Source: Flavobacterium sp. J27 (GTDB lineage Bacteria > Bacteroidota > Bacteroidia > Flavobacteriales > Flavobacteriaceae). Taken from it: DNA of 64,000 bases. The stretch spans positions 250,361 through 314,360 of the forward strand of contig NZ_PJQW01000002.1 of assembly GCF_004303025.1 (NCBI RefSeq), written 5' to 3'. Below are positions 35,892-45,026 of this stretch, in pieces. Each line of letters begins with the position of its first letter. The first letter of the stretch is position 1. The position numbers and the translations under genes were made by a program. The notes under the pieces are model-generated. The model ran no database searches. It saw nothing but the letters and a program-made list of their open reading frames with translations, and had not been told where the DNA came from.

Positions 35892-38800
35892 TTAAAAAAT
35901 TAAGTTTAATCCTAACAGAAGTTGTCTGCTTTTTGGATATGGTGAATAATCTACTCCAGGAGTATAAGGAGTTTGCCTTCTTGTAGATACTTCTGGATCA
36001 AAACCTGAATATTTTGTCCATACAAATACATTACTTACTGTACTATATAATCTTAATTTTGATATACCAATATTTTTCAACATATCTTGAGGTAAGCTAT
36101 ATCCTAAAGTTATTGTATTTAATCTTAAGAAAGAACCGTCTTCAACTGCCCAATCAGAGAAAACATAATTAGAAAATGGCGACCACATGGTAGTGTTGGC
36201 ATTTAAGGCAGCTAATTGAGTAGGATCAGTAACTAAACTTCCAGTTGCAGGATCAATATTTGTCCATCGTGTTCCTTCAGCCATTGTCGTTAATAAATTT
36301 CTAAATTGTCCCCCATTAGGTGTTGCAGTAGAATGTTCAATTTTAGTAGCATTATAAATATCGTTTCCATAGCTCCAATTGAAACCCGCTGAAAAATCAA
36401 AGTTAGAATAATTAGCATTAATAACGATACCACCTGTATGTTTTGGATTTGCATTTCCTATGACAGTTCTATCATCTAAATTTACAACACCATCACCATT
36501 AACATCTTTTAGCTTCATTGAACCTGGTACTACAGTAGTTCCAATCACTGAAGAAGCATCGGCTACGCCACTTTTTAGCGTATAAGTTCCTCCAGCATAG
36601 TCAAAATCAGACACCTCATAACGACCATCACTTTGGTAACCAAACATTAAGCCTAAAGGTTGTCCTACATTTACAAGAAAATCATTATTTATAGCTGTAG
36701 AAGCCCATCTTGAAGGTGCTCCGAAATTATCTAAATCTCCTAAAGAATTGATATTGTTTTTATTAAGGCTAATATTAAATGCAAAACTTAAATTAAATTT
36801 GTCTTTTTTAATAGCATCTACATTTAATGAGGCTTCAATACCTTTGTTTTGAATTTCACCCATATTTCTGTATTGCGTATTATACCCTGTTCCAGGAATT
36901 GGGAAATTAATTAATAAATCATTAGTTAAGTTTTTGTATGTATCAAAAGTACCACTAATTCTTCCATTAAAAATTTCATAATCTACTCCTAAATTTTGTG
37001 TAGTAGTCGTTTCCCATTTTAAGTCTGGGTTTGCCAAAACATTTGATGCTGCCCAATAGCTATTTACATTATTTATCCAAGATGTAACCGAAGATTGAAA
37101 TGGTTGAATGGTTTGCCCCACAGGAATATTGTTGTTACCAGCTTTACCATAACTAATTCTTACTTTTAACAGATTTAACCAGTCATATTCTTTTAAGAAA
37201 TTTTCTTCTGAGATTTTCCAAGCGGCAGCAACAGAAGGGAAATATCCCCATCTATTTTTACCTAAGAATTTGCTAGAACCATCGGCTCTATAAGTAGCAG
37301 TTAATAAATATCTGTTTTTAAAATCATAATTAATTCTACCAAAAAAAGATAATAGTTTGTCTTCTGGTAAGTTGTAATTTTCAGTTGAAAATGGAACACC
37401 TTGTGTCGTTAAATTGATTGCATTTTCAAATGTAAAAAACTCAGGATATGCATGAATGGTATTAGTTAAAGTATTGGATTTAAAGTTAATTGTTTCCGCA
37501 CCTAATAATACTTTTAAGCTATGATCTTTTCCTAAAGATTCTTTGAAATCATAATTTAAAGTTGTGGCGTTTCTAAATCTTTTATCTTCTCTATTACTGA
37601 AAATTAAAGCTGGCATACCTTGATCTTCAACTGCGGGAGCATTATTTACATAATAGGTGCTTTTTCCATAAAAACGATAATCTGAAAATTTATAATAATC
37701 TAAACCAAAATCTGTTGCTAATTGAATTTTATCAGTAATGTTCCATGAAATGCCTCCAAGCATGTTGAAGTTTCTTCTCAATTGACGTCTATTGTTATCT
37801 GCAACAGTAACATATGGATTTACTAAGTTACTGGCTAAGTCTTCATCTGTACTACTACTAGTTACACCTTCTATTTCAAATGGAGCATAGCCTATAAAAT
37901 GTTTCATACGTGAATCTGCGGTAGATTTTTCGTTTTGTTCATTTGCTCCACCTCCATTAATTTCAGTATCTGAATAACGAACAGTATACGTTAAATTGAT
38001 ATCATCATTTGGTTTACTTTTTAATCGAAGGGCTAGATTGTCTCTTTTATAATCAGAACCAATCATAATTCCTTTTAAATTATAATGCGTGTAATTGAAA
38101 TTATAATTTATTTTTTCAGAACCGCCACGAATTCCTAAATCATGATTTTGTACAATTCCTGTTCTTCCAAAAATATTATCTTGCCAATTAGTTGTTGGGG
38201 TATTATTATATTGACTAATATTTGACCATGGTCCTAAATAATCTTCAAAAGAAGTAAGATCATTGCTTAATAAAGCGTATTCATATTGCCAATTCACATA
38301 ATCTCTCGAATTATTTATATCAAGCGTTTTACGTATTTTATTAAAACCAGTAAACGTATTATAGGTAACTTCAATTTTATCTCCTTTCGTTCCTGATTTT
38401 GTGGTAATTAATATTACACCATAAGCCCCTCTTGAACCATAAATAGCTGTAGATGAAGCATCTTTTAATACAGTTATATTTTCAATATTTGATGGAGAAA
38501 TATCACTTATACTTGTAACAGGAAATCCATCAACAATATACAATGGAGAAGCATCTTGTGATAAAGAACCACCACCACGAACTCTAATATTGATTTCAGC
38601 ATCTGGTGCGCCTTCTGTTGCAGAAATTTTTACTCCAGCTATTTGACCGGTTAAAGCTTCAGCTACATTGGTTACTGGTCTTTTAAGTATTTCTTCACTT
38701 GACACAGAAGCAACAGAACCTGTTAAATCTGCTTTTTTAGATGTACCATAACCAATAACAATAACTTCATCTAATTTTTTTGTATCTTGAACAAGGTTAA

Positions 38801-39110
38801 CTGTTAGTTTACTTTGACCATTTACTTGTACTTCTTTTGTTTCATAACCTATGTAACTAAATACAAGTGTTGCATTTGGGTTACTTACTTCTATAACAAA
38901 AACACCATCAAAGTTTGTAGATTGACCATTTTTTGTTCCTTTTTCATAAATATTAACACCTGGAATAGGCAGTTTGTCTGAATTATCTATTACTTCTCCA
39001 GTAATTTTAATTTTTCCATTTTGAGCAAATCCATTTTGAGATAAGAATAAGGATAAGAACAACGCAATTAAATAGAGTTGCCTATTGGTTAATAAAATTT
39101 TCATCTTCAT
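35892..39110 (-). CDS. susC: SusC/RagA-family TonB-linked outer-membrane transporter
   Basis: 1072 residues. A signal peptide (ALFLSLFLSQNGFAQ) precedes a carboxypeptidase-regulatory-like domain (IKITGEVIDNSDKLPIPGV, VFSYIGYETKEVQV). The TonB-box region DEVIVIGYGTSKKADLTGSV, the plug domain (RVRGGGSLSQDASPLYIVDG, TVLKDASSTAIYGSRGAYG) and a long beta-barrel ending LLLGLNLIF follow. With SusD it imports oligosaccharides into the periplasm, driven by TonB. It begins 13 bases after GH28. The organism's pectin oligomers are the likely substrate from context. Confidence 0.96.
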   Translation of the reverse strand: MKMKILLTNRQLYLIALFLSLFLSQNGFAQNGKIKITGEVIDNSDKLPIPGVNIYEKGTKNGQSTNFDGVFVIEVSNPNATLVFSYIGYETKEVQVNGQSKLTVNLVQDTKKLDEVIVIGYGTSKKADLTGSVASVSSEEILKRPVTNVAEALTGQIAGVKISATEGAPDAEINIRVRGGGSLSQDASPLYIVDGFPVTSISDISPSNIENITVLKDASSTAIYGSRGAYGVILITTKSGTKGDKIEVTYNTFTGFNKIRKTLDINNSRDYVNWQYEYALLSNDLTSFEDYLGPWSNISQYNNTPTTNWQDNIFGRTGIVQNHDLGIRGGSEKINYNFNYTHYNLKGIMIGSDYKRDNLALRLKSKPNDDINLTYTVRYSDTEINGGGANEQNEKSTADSRMKHFIGYAPFEIEGVTSSSTDEDLASNLVNPYVTVADNNRRQLRRNFNMLGGISWNITDKIQLATDFGLDYYKFSDYRFYGKSTYYVNNAPAVEDQGMPALIFSNREDKRFRNATTLNYDFKESLGKDHSLKVLLGAETINFKSNTLTNTIHAYPEFFTFENAINLTTQGVPFSTENYNLPEDKLLSFFGRINYDFKNRYLLTATYRADGSSKFLGKNRWGYFPSVAAAWKISEENFLKEYDWLNLLKVRISYGKAGNNNIPVGQTIQPFQSSVTSWINNVNSYWAASNVLANPDLKWETTTTQNLGVDYEIFNGRISGTFDTYKNLTNDLLINFPIPGTGYNTQYRNMGEIQNKGIEASLNVDAIKKDKFNLSFAFNISLNKNNINSLGDLDNFGAPSRWASTAINNDFLVNVGQPLGLMFGYQSDGRYEVSDFDYAGGTYTLKSGVADASSVIGTTVVPGSMKLKDVNGDGVVNLDDRTVIGNANPKHTGGIVINANYSNFDFSAGFNWSYGNDIYNATKIEHSTATPNGGQFRNLLTTMAEGTRWTNIDPATGSLVTDPTQLAALNANTTMWSPFSNYVFSDWAVEDGSFLRLNTITLGYSLPQDMLKNIGISKLRLYSTVSNVFVWTKYSGFDPEVSTRRQTPYTPGVDYSPYPKSRQLLLGLNLIF

Positions 39111-39123
39111 AATAAAATTTAGT

Positions 39124-40581
39124 TTAATTAGGGTTGTTGGTTATTTTTCTTTTGTTTATATAGGTGTCTATAAACGTTATATTACTTACATTTTTTAATG
39201 AAAAATCATTTTGAACAGTATCAACCGATACCTTTTTAAAATGTATATTTTCAATTATTGAGTTTTCTAAACCATCAGCTAGAATTACATATTTTCCTGA
39301 ATTTTTAACCGTTACATCTTCTAAAAAAATATTTTTCACTTTTGGAATAAAATTCCCTTGTTGGTTTTCGTAAATACTATATTTTAAATTTATTTTTAAG
39401 AGTGCTTCTTTCACTTCTCCAACTTTCAAATTTTTAACATAAACGCCATCGACTATACCACCTCTTCTGGTATTAGTTTTAATACGGATAGCTCTTTCTA
39501 AGTTAGGGCTATCCATAGTACAATTTTGCACAAATACATTTTGAATACCTGCAGACATTTCACTACCAATTACAACACCACCATGCCCATCAATCATTTT
39601 ACAATTTTGGACTACTATATTTTCACTTTTAATGCCTACTCTTCTTCCTTCTGCATCTCTACCAGCCTTGATTGCAATACAATCGTCACCTGTATTAAAA
39701 GTGCAATTTTTGATAATAACATTTTTAGAATATTCAGGATCGCAACCATCATTGTTTGGTCCGTGACTCGTAATAGCAACATGGTCAACAATTACTGAAT
39801 TACATTTTATGGGATGAATAATCCAAAAAGGAGCATTTATAATGGTAACATCTTTAATTAAAACATTAGTACATTCAAAAGGTTCAATAAAGTTAGGACG
39901 CAAATAATGACCTTTACCAAATATTCTTTGATCTAAACCCACTTCATTTTGCCCCATGTGCATTAATGTGGGTAAATTTAAACTGTCTTTTTGAGACGGT
40001 TGCCCATCAATATATCCATAAGAATATCCTTCTGAAGTACTACCTTTCCAAGGCCACCAATTAGTTTCATTGGCTTGACCATTAAAAGTTCCTTTACCCG
40101 TTATGGCGATATTGTTTTTTTGATAGGCATAAATTAAAGGCGAATAATTAAGAAGCTCAATCCCTTCAAAAGAAGTATGTACTAGAGGATAATAATCATC
40201 AGGATTTGTTGAAAACAAAACTTCTGCGTTGTCTTCCAAATGTAAATTAACATTACTTTCTAAGTGAATTGCTCCAGTTAAGAATTTACCATTTGGTATT
40301 AAAACAACTCCTCCACCATTCCTCGAACATTTTTGAATTGCTTTTTCAATTGCATTAGTATTCAAAGTTTTTCCATCTGCTATTGCACCAAAATCGACTA
40401 CATTAAAAACATCTGATTTAAATTGAGGTTCTGTAACATTCTTCAAAATATCATTTAAAATATCTGTATGTTTTTTTTCTTTAAGTACAGGAGTACTTTC
40501 TTTTTTATGATTGCAAGATTCTATTATAAAAATAAAAAGAATCAGACAGATTAGTTTTTGTTGGGTAAATGAAAATTTCAT
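39124..40581 (-). CDS. Polygalacturonase-type glycoside hydrolase, GH28
   Basis: 485 residues from the chosen ATG, which gives a lipoprotein signal (LICLILFIFIIESCNHK). A longer frame to 40728 would start upstream of the operator and promoter and is rejected. Typical GH28 features follow: FNVVDFGAIADGKTLNTNAIEKAI, then the catalytic Asp motifs GPNNDGCDPEYS and FNTGDDCIAIKAG, and GHGGVVIGSE, and the RIKTN motif. It hydrolyses saturated galacturonosyl links, releasing galacturonate for the UxaCBA route. It is the first gene of the susCD unit with the operator 29 bases before the start codon. Confidence 0.93.
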   Translation of the reverse strand: MKFSFTQQKLICLILFIFIIESCNHKKESTPVLKEKKHTDILNDILKNVTEPQFKSDVFNVVDFGAIADGKTLNTNAIEKAIQKCSRNGGGVVLIPNGKFLTGAIHLESNVNLHLEDNAEVLFSTNPDDYYPLVHTSFEGIELLNYSPLIYAYQKNNIAITGKGTFNGQANETNWWPWKGSTSEGYSYGYIDGQPSQKDSLNLPTLMHMGQNEVGLDQRIFGKGHYLRPNFIEPFECTNVLIKDVTIINAPFWIIHPIKCNSVIVDHVAITSHGPNNDGCDPEYSKNVIIKNCTFNTGDDCIAIKAGRDAEGRRVGIKSENIVVQNCKMIDGHGGVVIGSEMSAGIQNVFVQNCTMDSPNLERAIRIKTNTRRGGIVDGVYVKNLKVGEVKEALLKINLKYSIYENQQGNFIPKVKNIFLEDVTVKNSGKYVILADGLENSIIENIHFKKVSVDTVQNDFSLKNVSNITFIDTYINKRKITNNPN

Positions 40582-40610
40582 TTTTATATAATTAATTAAA
40601 AATATTTTAC

Positions 40611-40624
40611 CGTAATCGATTACG
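40611..40624 (-). promoter_or_regulatory. LacI-type operator of the GH28-susCD unit
   Basis: A perfect 14-base palindrome CGTAATCGATTACG. On the - strand TTG, 20 bases and TATTTTCG make a promoter whose -7 box overlaps the operator by two bases. A repressor bound here would block transcription start. Confidence 0.8.
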
Positions 40625-40748
40625 AAAATAAATAAAAGACAATTACTAAACAAGTAAAATTTCATAAAAAATAAAAAAAACAGAAAATAATTGTTCAATG
40701 TATAATAATTGTATAAAATAATTATCATATTGATAGATTAAAAAATAA

Positions 40749-40778
40749 TTGCTATATGTAATAATATGGTTATTTTTG
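40749..40778 (+). promoter_or_regulatory. Promoter of the lacI gene
   Basis: TTG (40749-40751), a 19-base spacer and TATTTTTG (40771-40778) match the Bacteroidota consensus closely, 67 bases before the ATG. No copy of the palindrome overlaps it, so strong autorepression is not evident. Confidence 0.65.
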
Positions 40779-40845
40779 TGTTTCTTTAACCTTTATAAAA
40801 ATTGCTATTTTTAAATTAACTCTAGTTAAAGCGCATTAAACATAG

Positions 40846-41862
40846 ATGAAGAAAAAGACCACCATTTACGATATTGCTAAAAAATTAAATATAACTGCAG
40901 CAACTGTATCGAGAGCACTTAATAATCAAAATGATGTAAGTGAAGCGACAAAAGAGCTTGTTTTAAAAACTGCTCAGAAAATGAATTATGAACAAAATAA
41001 ATTAGCACTTGCACTTAAAAGTGGGAAAAGCAATAACGTTGGTGTTATTGTACCTCGTGTAGATAGTAATTTTTTTGGTTCTGTTATTAGAGGAATTGAA
41101 CAAGAACTCAATCCACATGGCTATCATATCATTATTTGCCAAACCGATGGTAATGAAGTGAAAGAAGTCGATAATATTGAAGCATTATTAAACGCACAAG
41201 TAGATGGCATTCTCATTTCTACTTCTAGTAGTAAAAACTCTATATTTGAGCGTATTTTAAAAAAAGATGTTCCTTTAGTATTTTTTGATAGAAAAAAATC
41301 ATTAAGCAATGTTAGTTCAGTTACAATTAATGATTTTAATGGAGGTTATAAAGCGACACAACACTTAATTGACACAGGTAGAACTAAAATTGCTCATTTT
41401 TCGGGTGATACCAATATCGAAATTTTCAAGGATCGGTTTTTAGGTTATAAACAAGCATTGTTAGATAACAATATCGATTACGAACCAAATTATGTAGTTC
41501 GTACAGAAAGTAATTTAGAAGATGGGAAAAAAGCGATTAAAAAATTACTTTCTATGAAAAATCCACCTGATGCTTTATTTTCAGCGAGTGATTTTGCTGC
41601 TTTAGGTGCAATTCAACAATTAAAAGAAAAAGAGATTAAAATACCAGAAGATTTCTCTGTTATTGGCTTTAGTAATGAACCTTTTACCAAATTTATGGAA
41701 CTATCTATTAGTACGATAGATCAGTTTCCAAGAGAAATGGGTAAAATGACTGCCAAAGTCTTTTTAGAACAAATAAATAATACAGAAAAAGTAAAAATTG
41801 AAAAGAAAGTTATTTTAGAACCTGAGTTAATTATTAGAAAATCAACTAGTAGTAATGCATAA
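40846..41862 (+). CDS. LacI family transcriptional regulator of the pectin region
   Basis: 338 residues. The helix-turn-helix is at the N-terminus: TIYDIAKKLNITAATVSRALN, followed by the hinge NYEQNKLALALKSGKSNNVGVIVP. The periplasmic-binding-protein-like sensor domain (about 60-338) is complete, with DGILISTSS, VPLVFFDRK, ALFSASDFAALGAIQ and ISTIDQFPREMG. The gene stands alone between the two large pectin units and is followed by a bidirectional terminator. The best candidate for the protein that binds the CGTAATCGATTACG sites; a central CG and palindromic form are typical for LacI operators. The effector is probably a uronate intermediate. Confidence 0.93.
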   Translation: MKKKTTIYDIAKKLNITAATVSRALNNQNDVSEATKELVLKTAQKMNYEQNKLALALKSGKSNNVGVIVPRVDSNFFGSVIRGIEQELNPHGYHIIICQTDGNEVKEVDNIEALLNAQVDGILISTSSSKNSIFERILKKDVPLVFFDRKKSLSNVSSVTINDFNGGYKATQHLIDTGRTKIAHFSGDTNIEIFKDRFLGYKQALLDNNIDYEPNYVVRTESNLEDGKKAIKKLLSMKNPPDALFSASDFAALGAIQQLKEKEIKIPEDFSVIGFSNEPFTKFMELSISTIDQFPREMGKMTAKVFLEQINNTEKVKIEKKVILEPELIIRKSTSSNA

Positions 41863-41865
41863 AAA

Positions 41866-41893
41866 AAAGCCGTTTAATTTGTTAAACGGCTTT
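41866..41893. terminator. Bidirectional terminator between lacI and uxaA
   Basis: AAAGCCGTTTAA (41866-41877) and TTAAACGGCTTT (41882-41893) form a 12-pair stem with loop TTTG. It ends lacI on the + strand and the ten-gene uronate operon on the - strand. Confidence 0.85.
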
Positions 41894-41899
41894 AATAAT

Positions 41900-43507
41900 T
41901 TATAGTGAAACTCCTCTTTTCCAAGGAATAAAATCATTCTGATTTAAAAGTTTAGCTTTTGTAATTGTTTTTCCACTGGCTACATCAATAATAAAATGGA
42001 GCATTTCCTCTCCCATTTCTTCAATAGTCTTTTCTCCTCTAATAATGGCACCAGTATCTATATCTATAATATCGGGCATTTTTTGTGCTAATTCTGAGTT
42101 GGATGAAACTTTAATTATAGGTGCAATAGGGTTGCCAGTTGGTGTTCCTAAACCTGTAGTGAACAAAACTAAAGTAGCACCAGAACCCACCATAGCTGTT
42201 GTACTTTCTACATCATTTCCTGGTGTATTTAATAAATTTAATCCTGCTGTGGTAACATATTCTCCATAGTCTAAAACATCGCAAACGGGAGAAGTTCCTC
42301 CTTTTTTAGCTGCTCCTGCTGATTTCATTGCATCAGTAATTAAACCATCTTTTATATTTCCAGGTGAAGGGTTCATATCAAAACCAGAACCAGCATCTAC
42401 AACTGATTTTTCAAAAGCTTTCATTAATTTTAGAAATTTTTCTCCTTTTTCCACTTTTACACAACGGTTTACCAGTTCTTGTTCGACACCACATAATTCA
42501 GGAAATTCAGATAAGATAGCTGTGCCACCTAAAGCTGCTAATAAATCGGAAACATGACCTAAAGTTGGATTAGCGGAAATACCTGAAAAACCATCAGAAC
42601 CACCACATTCTAAACCAACTCTTAGTTTAGATAAAGGCGCTGATTTTCTTTCTATTTTATTGGCTTCCTTAATAGCTTCAAATGAATCTTTAATTATAGC
42701 TGATAACATTTCATCAACGGTACCCATTTTTTGTTGTTCATAAATAATAATAGGTTTCTTAGAGTTAGGATTAATGATTTGTAACGCTTGTTTAAAAATT
42801 TCAATTTGCAAATTTTGACAACCTAAGCTCAATACTGTAGCACCAGCAACATTAGGATTATTTACATAACCTGCTAATAATTTGGCTAATAATTCAGAAT
42901 CTTGTCTTATGCCTCCACACCCGCCTTGATGTGTAATAAATTTAACATCAATATTTTCAAAAACATTCTCAGTAATCGTTTCTTCGTCAGCAGATGCACC
43001 ACTATTTACTAAAGAACGCAACAACATCTGATGTTTATTAACTTTATGTTTTAAAAGTTCTTTTTCGAATACTTCTTTTAAAATTTCAATATTTCTATTT
43101 TCACAAAAAACCAAAGGAAAAAACAACCAAACGTTTTCTGTTCCTACTTGTCCATCTTCACGATGATATCCTAGAAAGGTTTTATCTTTCCATTTCTCAA
43201 TATTTGGAGCAATCCAAGAAATGGAACCTGTTTTTCCGAATACTTTTTCACTTTGATGCGTAACATTAATCGTAGTTAAGACTTCACCTTTTTTAATTGG
43301 AGTATTGGCTTTACCCACTAAAACACCATACATAATAATTCTATCCCCTTTTTCAAAATCTTGTGACGCAATTTTATGTTTTGCTTTCACTGATTTTGTA
43401 ATTGTAATTGTAGTACCTTCAAAAGTTACTTTTTCACCCTCATTTAAATCGACAAGGGCAACAATAACATTGTCAGAAGGATGTACTTTAATTAATTGCT
43501 TTTGCAT
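41900..43507 (-). CDS. uxaA: Altronate dehydratase UxaA
   Basis: Converts D-altronate to 2-keto-3-deoxy-D-gluconate. 535 residues: an N-terminal SAF domain (about 1-90, HPSDNVIVALVDLNEGE) and the large catalytic part. Metal/active-site features include THQGGCGGIRQDSELL, LSLGCQNLQIEIF, GLECGGSDGFSGISANP and CDVLDYGEYVTTAGLNLLN. Length and domain order are normal. It is the last gene of the uronate operon, 10 bases after uxaB and directly before the terminator. Confidence 0.95.
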   Translation of the reverse strand: MQKQLIKVHPSDNVIVALVDLNEGEKVTFEGTTITITKSVKAKHKIASQDFEKGDRIIMYGVLVGKANTPIKKGEVLTTINVTHQSEKVFGKTGSISWIAPNIEKWKDKTFLGYHREDGQVGTENVWLFFPLVFCENRNIEILKEVFEKELLKHKVNKHQMLLRSLVNSGASADEETITENVFENIDVKFITHQGGCGGIRQDSELLAKLLAGYVNNPNVAGATVLSLGCQNLQIEIFKQALQIINPNSKKPIIIYEQQKMGTVDEMLSAIIKDSFEAIKEANKIERKSAPLSKLRVGLECGGSDGFSGISANPTLGHVSDLLAALGGTAILSEFPELCGVEQELVNRCVKVEKGEKFLKLMKAFEKSVVDAGSGFDMNPSPGNIKDGLITDAMKSAGAAKKGGTSPVCDVLDYGEYVTTAGLNLLNTPGNDVESTTAMVGSGATLVLFTTGLGTPTGNPIAPIIKVSSNSELAQKMPDIIDIDTGAIIRGEKTIEEMGEEMLHFIIDVASGKTITKAKLLNQNDFIPWKRGVSL

Positions 43508-43517
43508 GATTACCTTC

Positions 43518-44981
43518 TTAAGAATTGAATTTCATTTTAAAATTTTGAAAGCCAATTTCAATTCCATTGGTTTCAATTTCGGTTAGAGCTGACAAAACAG
43601 CTTCTGCTAATCCTTTTACTTCTAGTAAATTATATTCCCAAAAATCTTCATTTTCTAAAGTAGCATGAACAATTTTAGGTAAGTCATTAGTATCCCAAAG
43701 TGTGCTAAAAAAGGATATGATTTCAGCGTTATCATTAATTGGCAAAGCTTTTCCGTTCCAATCGCCCTTATAGAATTGGATTAAACAAGCCAATGAAAAA
43801 GTGAGATGTAAAGGTAGTTCTTGATTATTGGTAACATATGTTAATAGACTTGGCAACACTCTTACTTTAAATTTTGAAACCGTATTTAAGGCAATATCTG
43901 ATAATTTATGGATGATAAATGGATTTCTAAAACGATCCATTACCTCTTCTGCATAATTTGCAATTTCAGTAGGATTCATGTCAAGCGTAGTGTTAATTTC
44001 ACCGATTACTTCATTAACAAAGTTTCCTGTAAATGTACCGTCTACTGTTTCTCTTACTGTTTCATTTCCATATAAAATAGAGAAAGGTACCATGGCTGTA
44101 TGGGCTCCATTTAGTATACGAACTTTTAAGGTTCTAAACTCTTGCATATCCTCCACAATTTTCACATTCAAATCGGTTTTATGAAATGGTAACTTTTGTT
44201 TTAAAGCTTCATCTCCTTCAATTACCCAAAGAAAGAAAGGTTCTGCTGTAACAATTAAATTATCGGAATAATCTAGTTTATTATTGTATTCTTCTATTTC
44301 ATTTTTTGGATAACCCGGAACGATTCTGTCAACTAAAGTATTGTGATAAGTACAAGCTTCTAATAACCATGTTTTGAATGCGTTATCCAAATTCCATAAA
44401 TCACAATACTGCAATAAAATATTCTTTAAAGTAGCTGCATTATAATTTATTAATTCACAAGGTATAATGGTTACTCCTTTGCTAAAATCACCTTTGAAAT
44501 GTTGAAATCTTTCGTGCAATAAAATGGCTAATTTTGCAGGGAAAGAAGCCGGAGGTTGCATAGTTGATAAATCGCTATCTACAAATTCGATTCCTGCTTC
44601 AGTAGTATTTGAAATTATAAATTGCAACTCTTCTTCTTTGGCTAAAGCTATAAAACTCTTAAATTCGGTGTAAGGATTGATCCCTTTTATTACATTTTTA
44701 ATTAAAGTTATATCTTGAATTTTTTCTCCTTTCTTCACGCCATTCATGAATAAAGTATATAATCCATCTTGATCATTTAGCATATGTACTAAACCACCTG
44801 CAAGGGGCTGTACCACTGCAATACCAGCATTAAATTCGAGTTCCGTATTCAATCTTTGAAAAGCATAATCTACAAAGGCTCTTAAAAAATTACCTTCACC
44901 AAACTGTACCACTTTGATAGGAAAAGAAATTGGTTCTTGTATGCTTGCTCTATTTAATTTTTGTTTTATTGTATTTTCCAT
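43518..44981 (-). CDS. uxaB: Tagaturonate reductase (altronate oxidoreductase) UxaB
   Basis: 487 residues, of the mannitol dehydrogenase family. It reduces D-tagaturonate to D-altronate with NADH. The Rossmann start is PIKVVQFGEGNFLRAFVDYAF. Family motifs ISNTTEAGIEF, FPAKLAILLHERF, IIPCELINYNAATLK, ILNGAHTAMVP and the Lys/His active-site region are present. UxaB rather than fructuronate reductase (UxaD) is favoured by the neighbouring uxaA and uxaC in a galacturonate operon and by the length. It lies 45 bases after exuT. Confidence 0.92.
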   Translation of the reverse strand: MENTIKQKLNRASIQEPISFPIKVVQFGEGNFLRAFVDYAFQRLNTELEFNAGIAVVQPLAGGLVHMLNDQDGLYTLFMNGVKKGEKIQDITLIKNVIKGINPYTEFKSFIALAKEEELQFIISNTTEAGIEFVDSDLSTMQPPASFPAKLAILLHERFQHFKGDFSKGVTIIPCELINYNAATLKNILLQYCDLWNLDNAFKTWLLEACTYHNTLVDRIVPGYPKNEIEEYNNKLDYSDNLIVTAEPFFLWVIEGDEALKQKLPFHKTDLNVKIVEDMQEFRTLKVRILNGAHTAMVPFSILYGNETVRETVDGTFTGNFVNEVIGEINTTLDMNPTEIANYAEEVMDRFRNPFIIHKLSDIALNTVSKFKVRVLPSLLTYVTNNQELPLHLTFSLACLIQFYKGDWNGKALPINDNAEIISFFSTLWDTNDLPKIVHATLENEDFWEYNLLEVKGLAEAVLSALTEIETNGIEIGFQNFKMKFNS

Positions 44982-45026
44982 TTCTTTAAAATTTACTTTT
45001 TATTTATAAAGTAATTATAGGTTCAT

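Noticed and set aside
40582..40728. N-terminal extension of the GH28 gene
   Set aside because: It would start upstream of the promoter and operator; the extension is low-complexity Phe/Ile/Asn sequence, while the ATG at 40581 gives a clean lipoprotein signal.
40640..40760. Recurring AATAATTG/AATAATTA words in the lacI-GH28 gap as binding sites
   Set aside because: The region is extremely AT-rich and such words are expected by chance; spacing is irregular.
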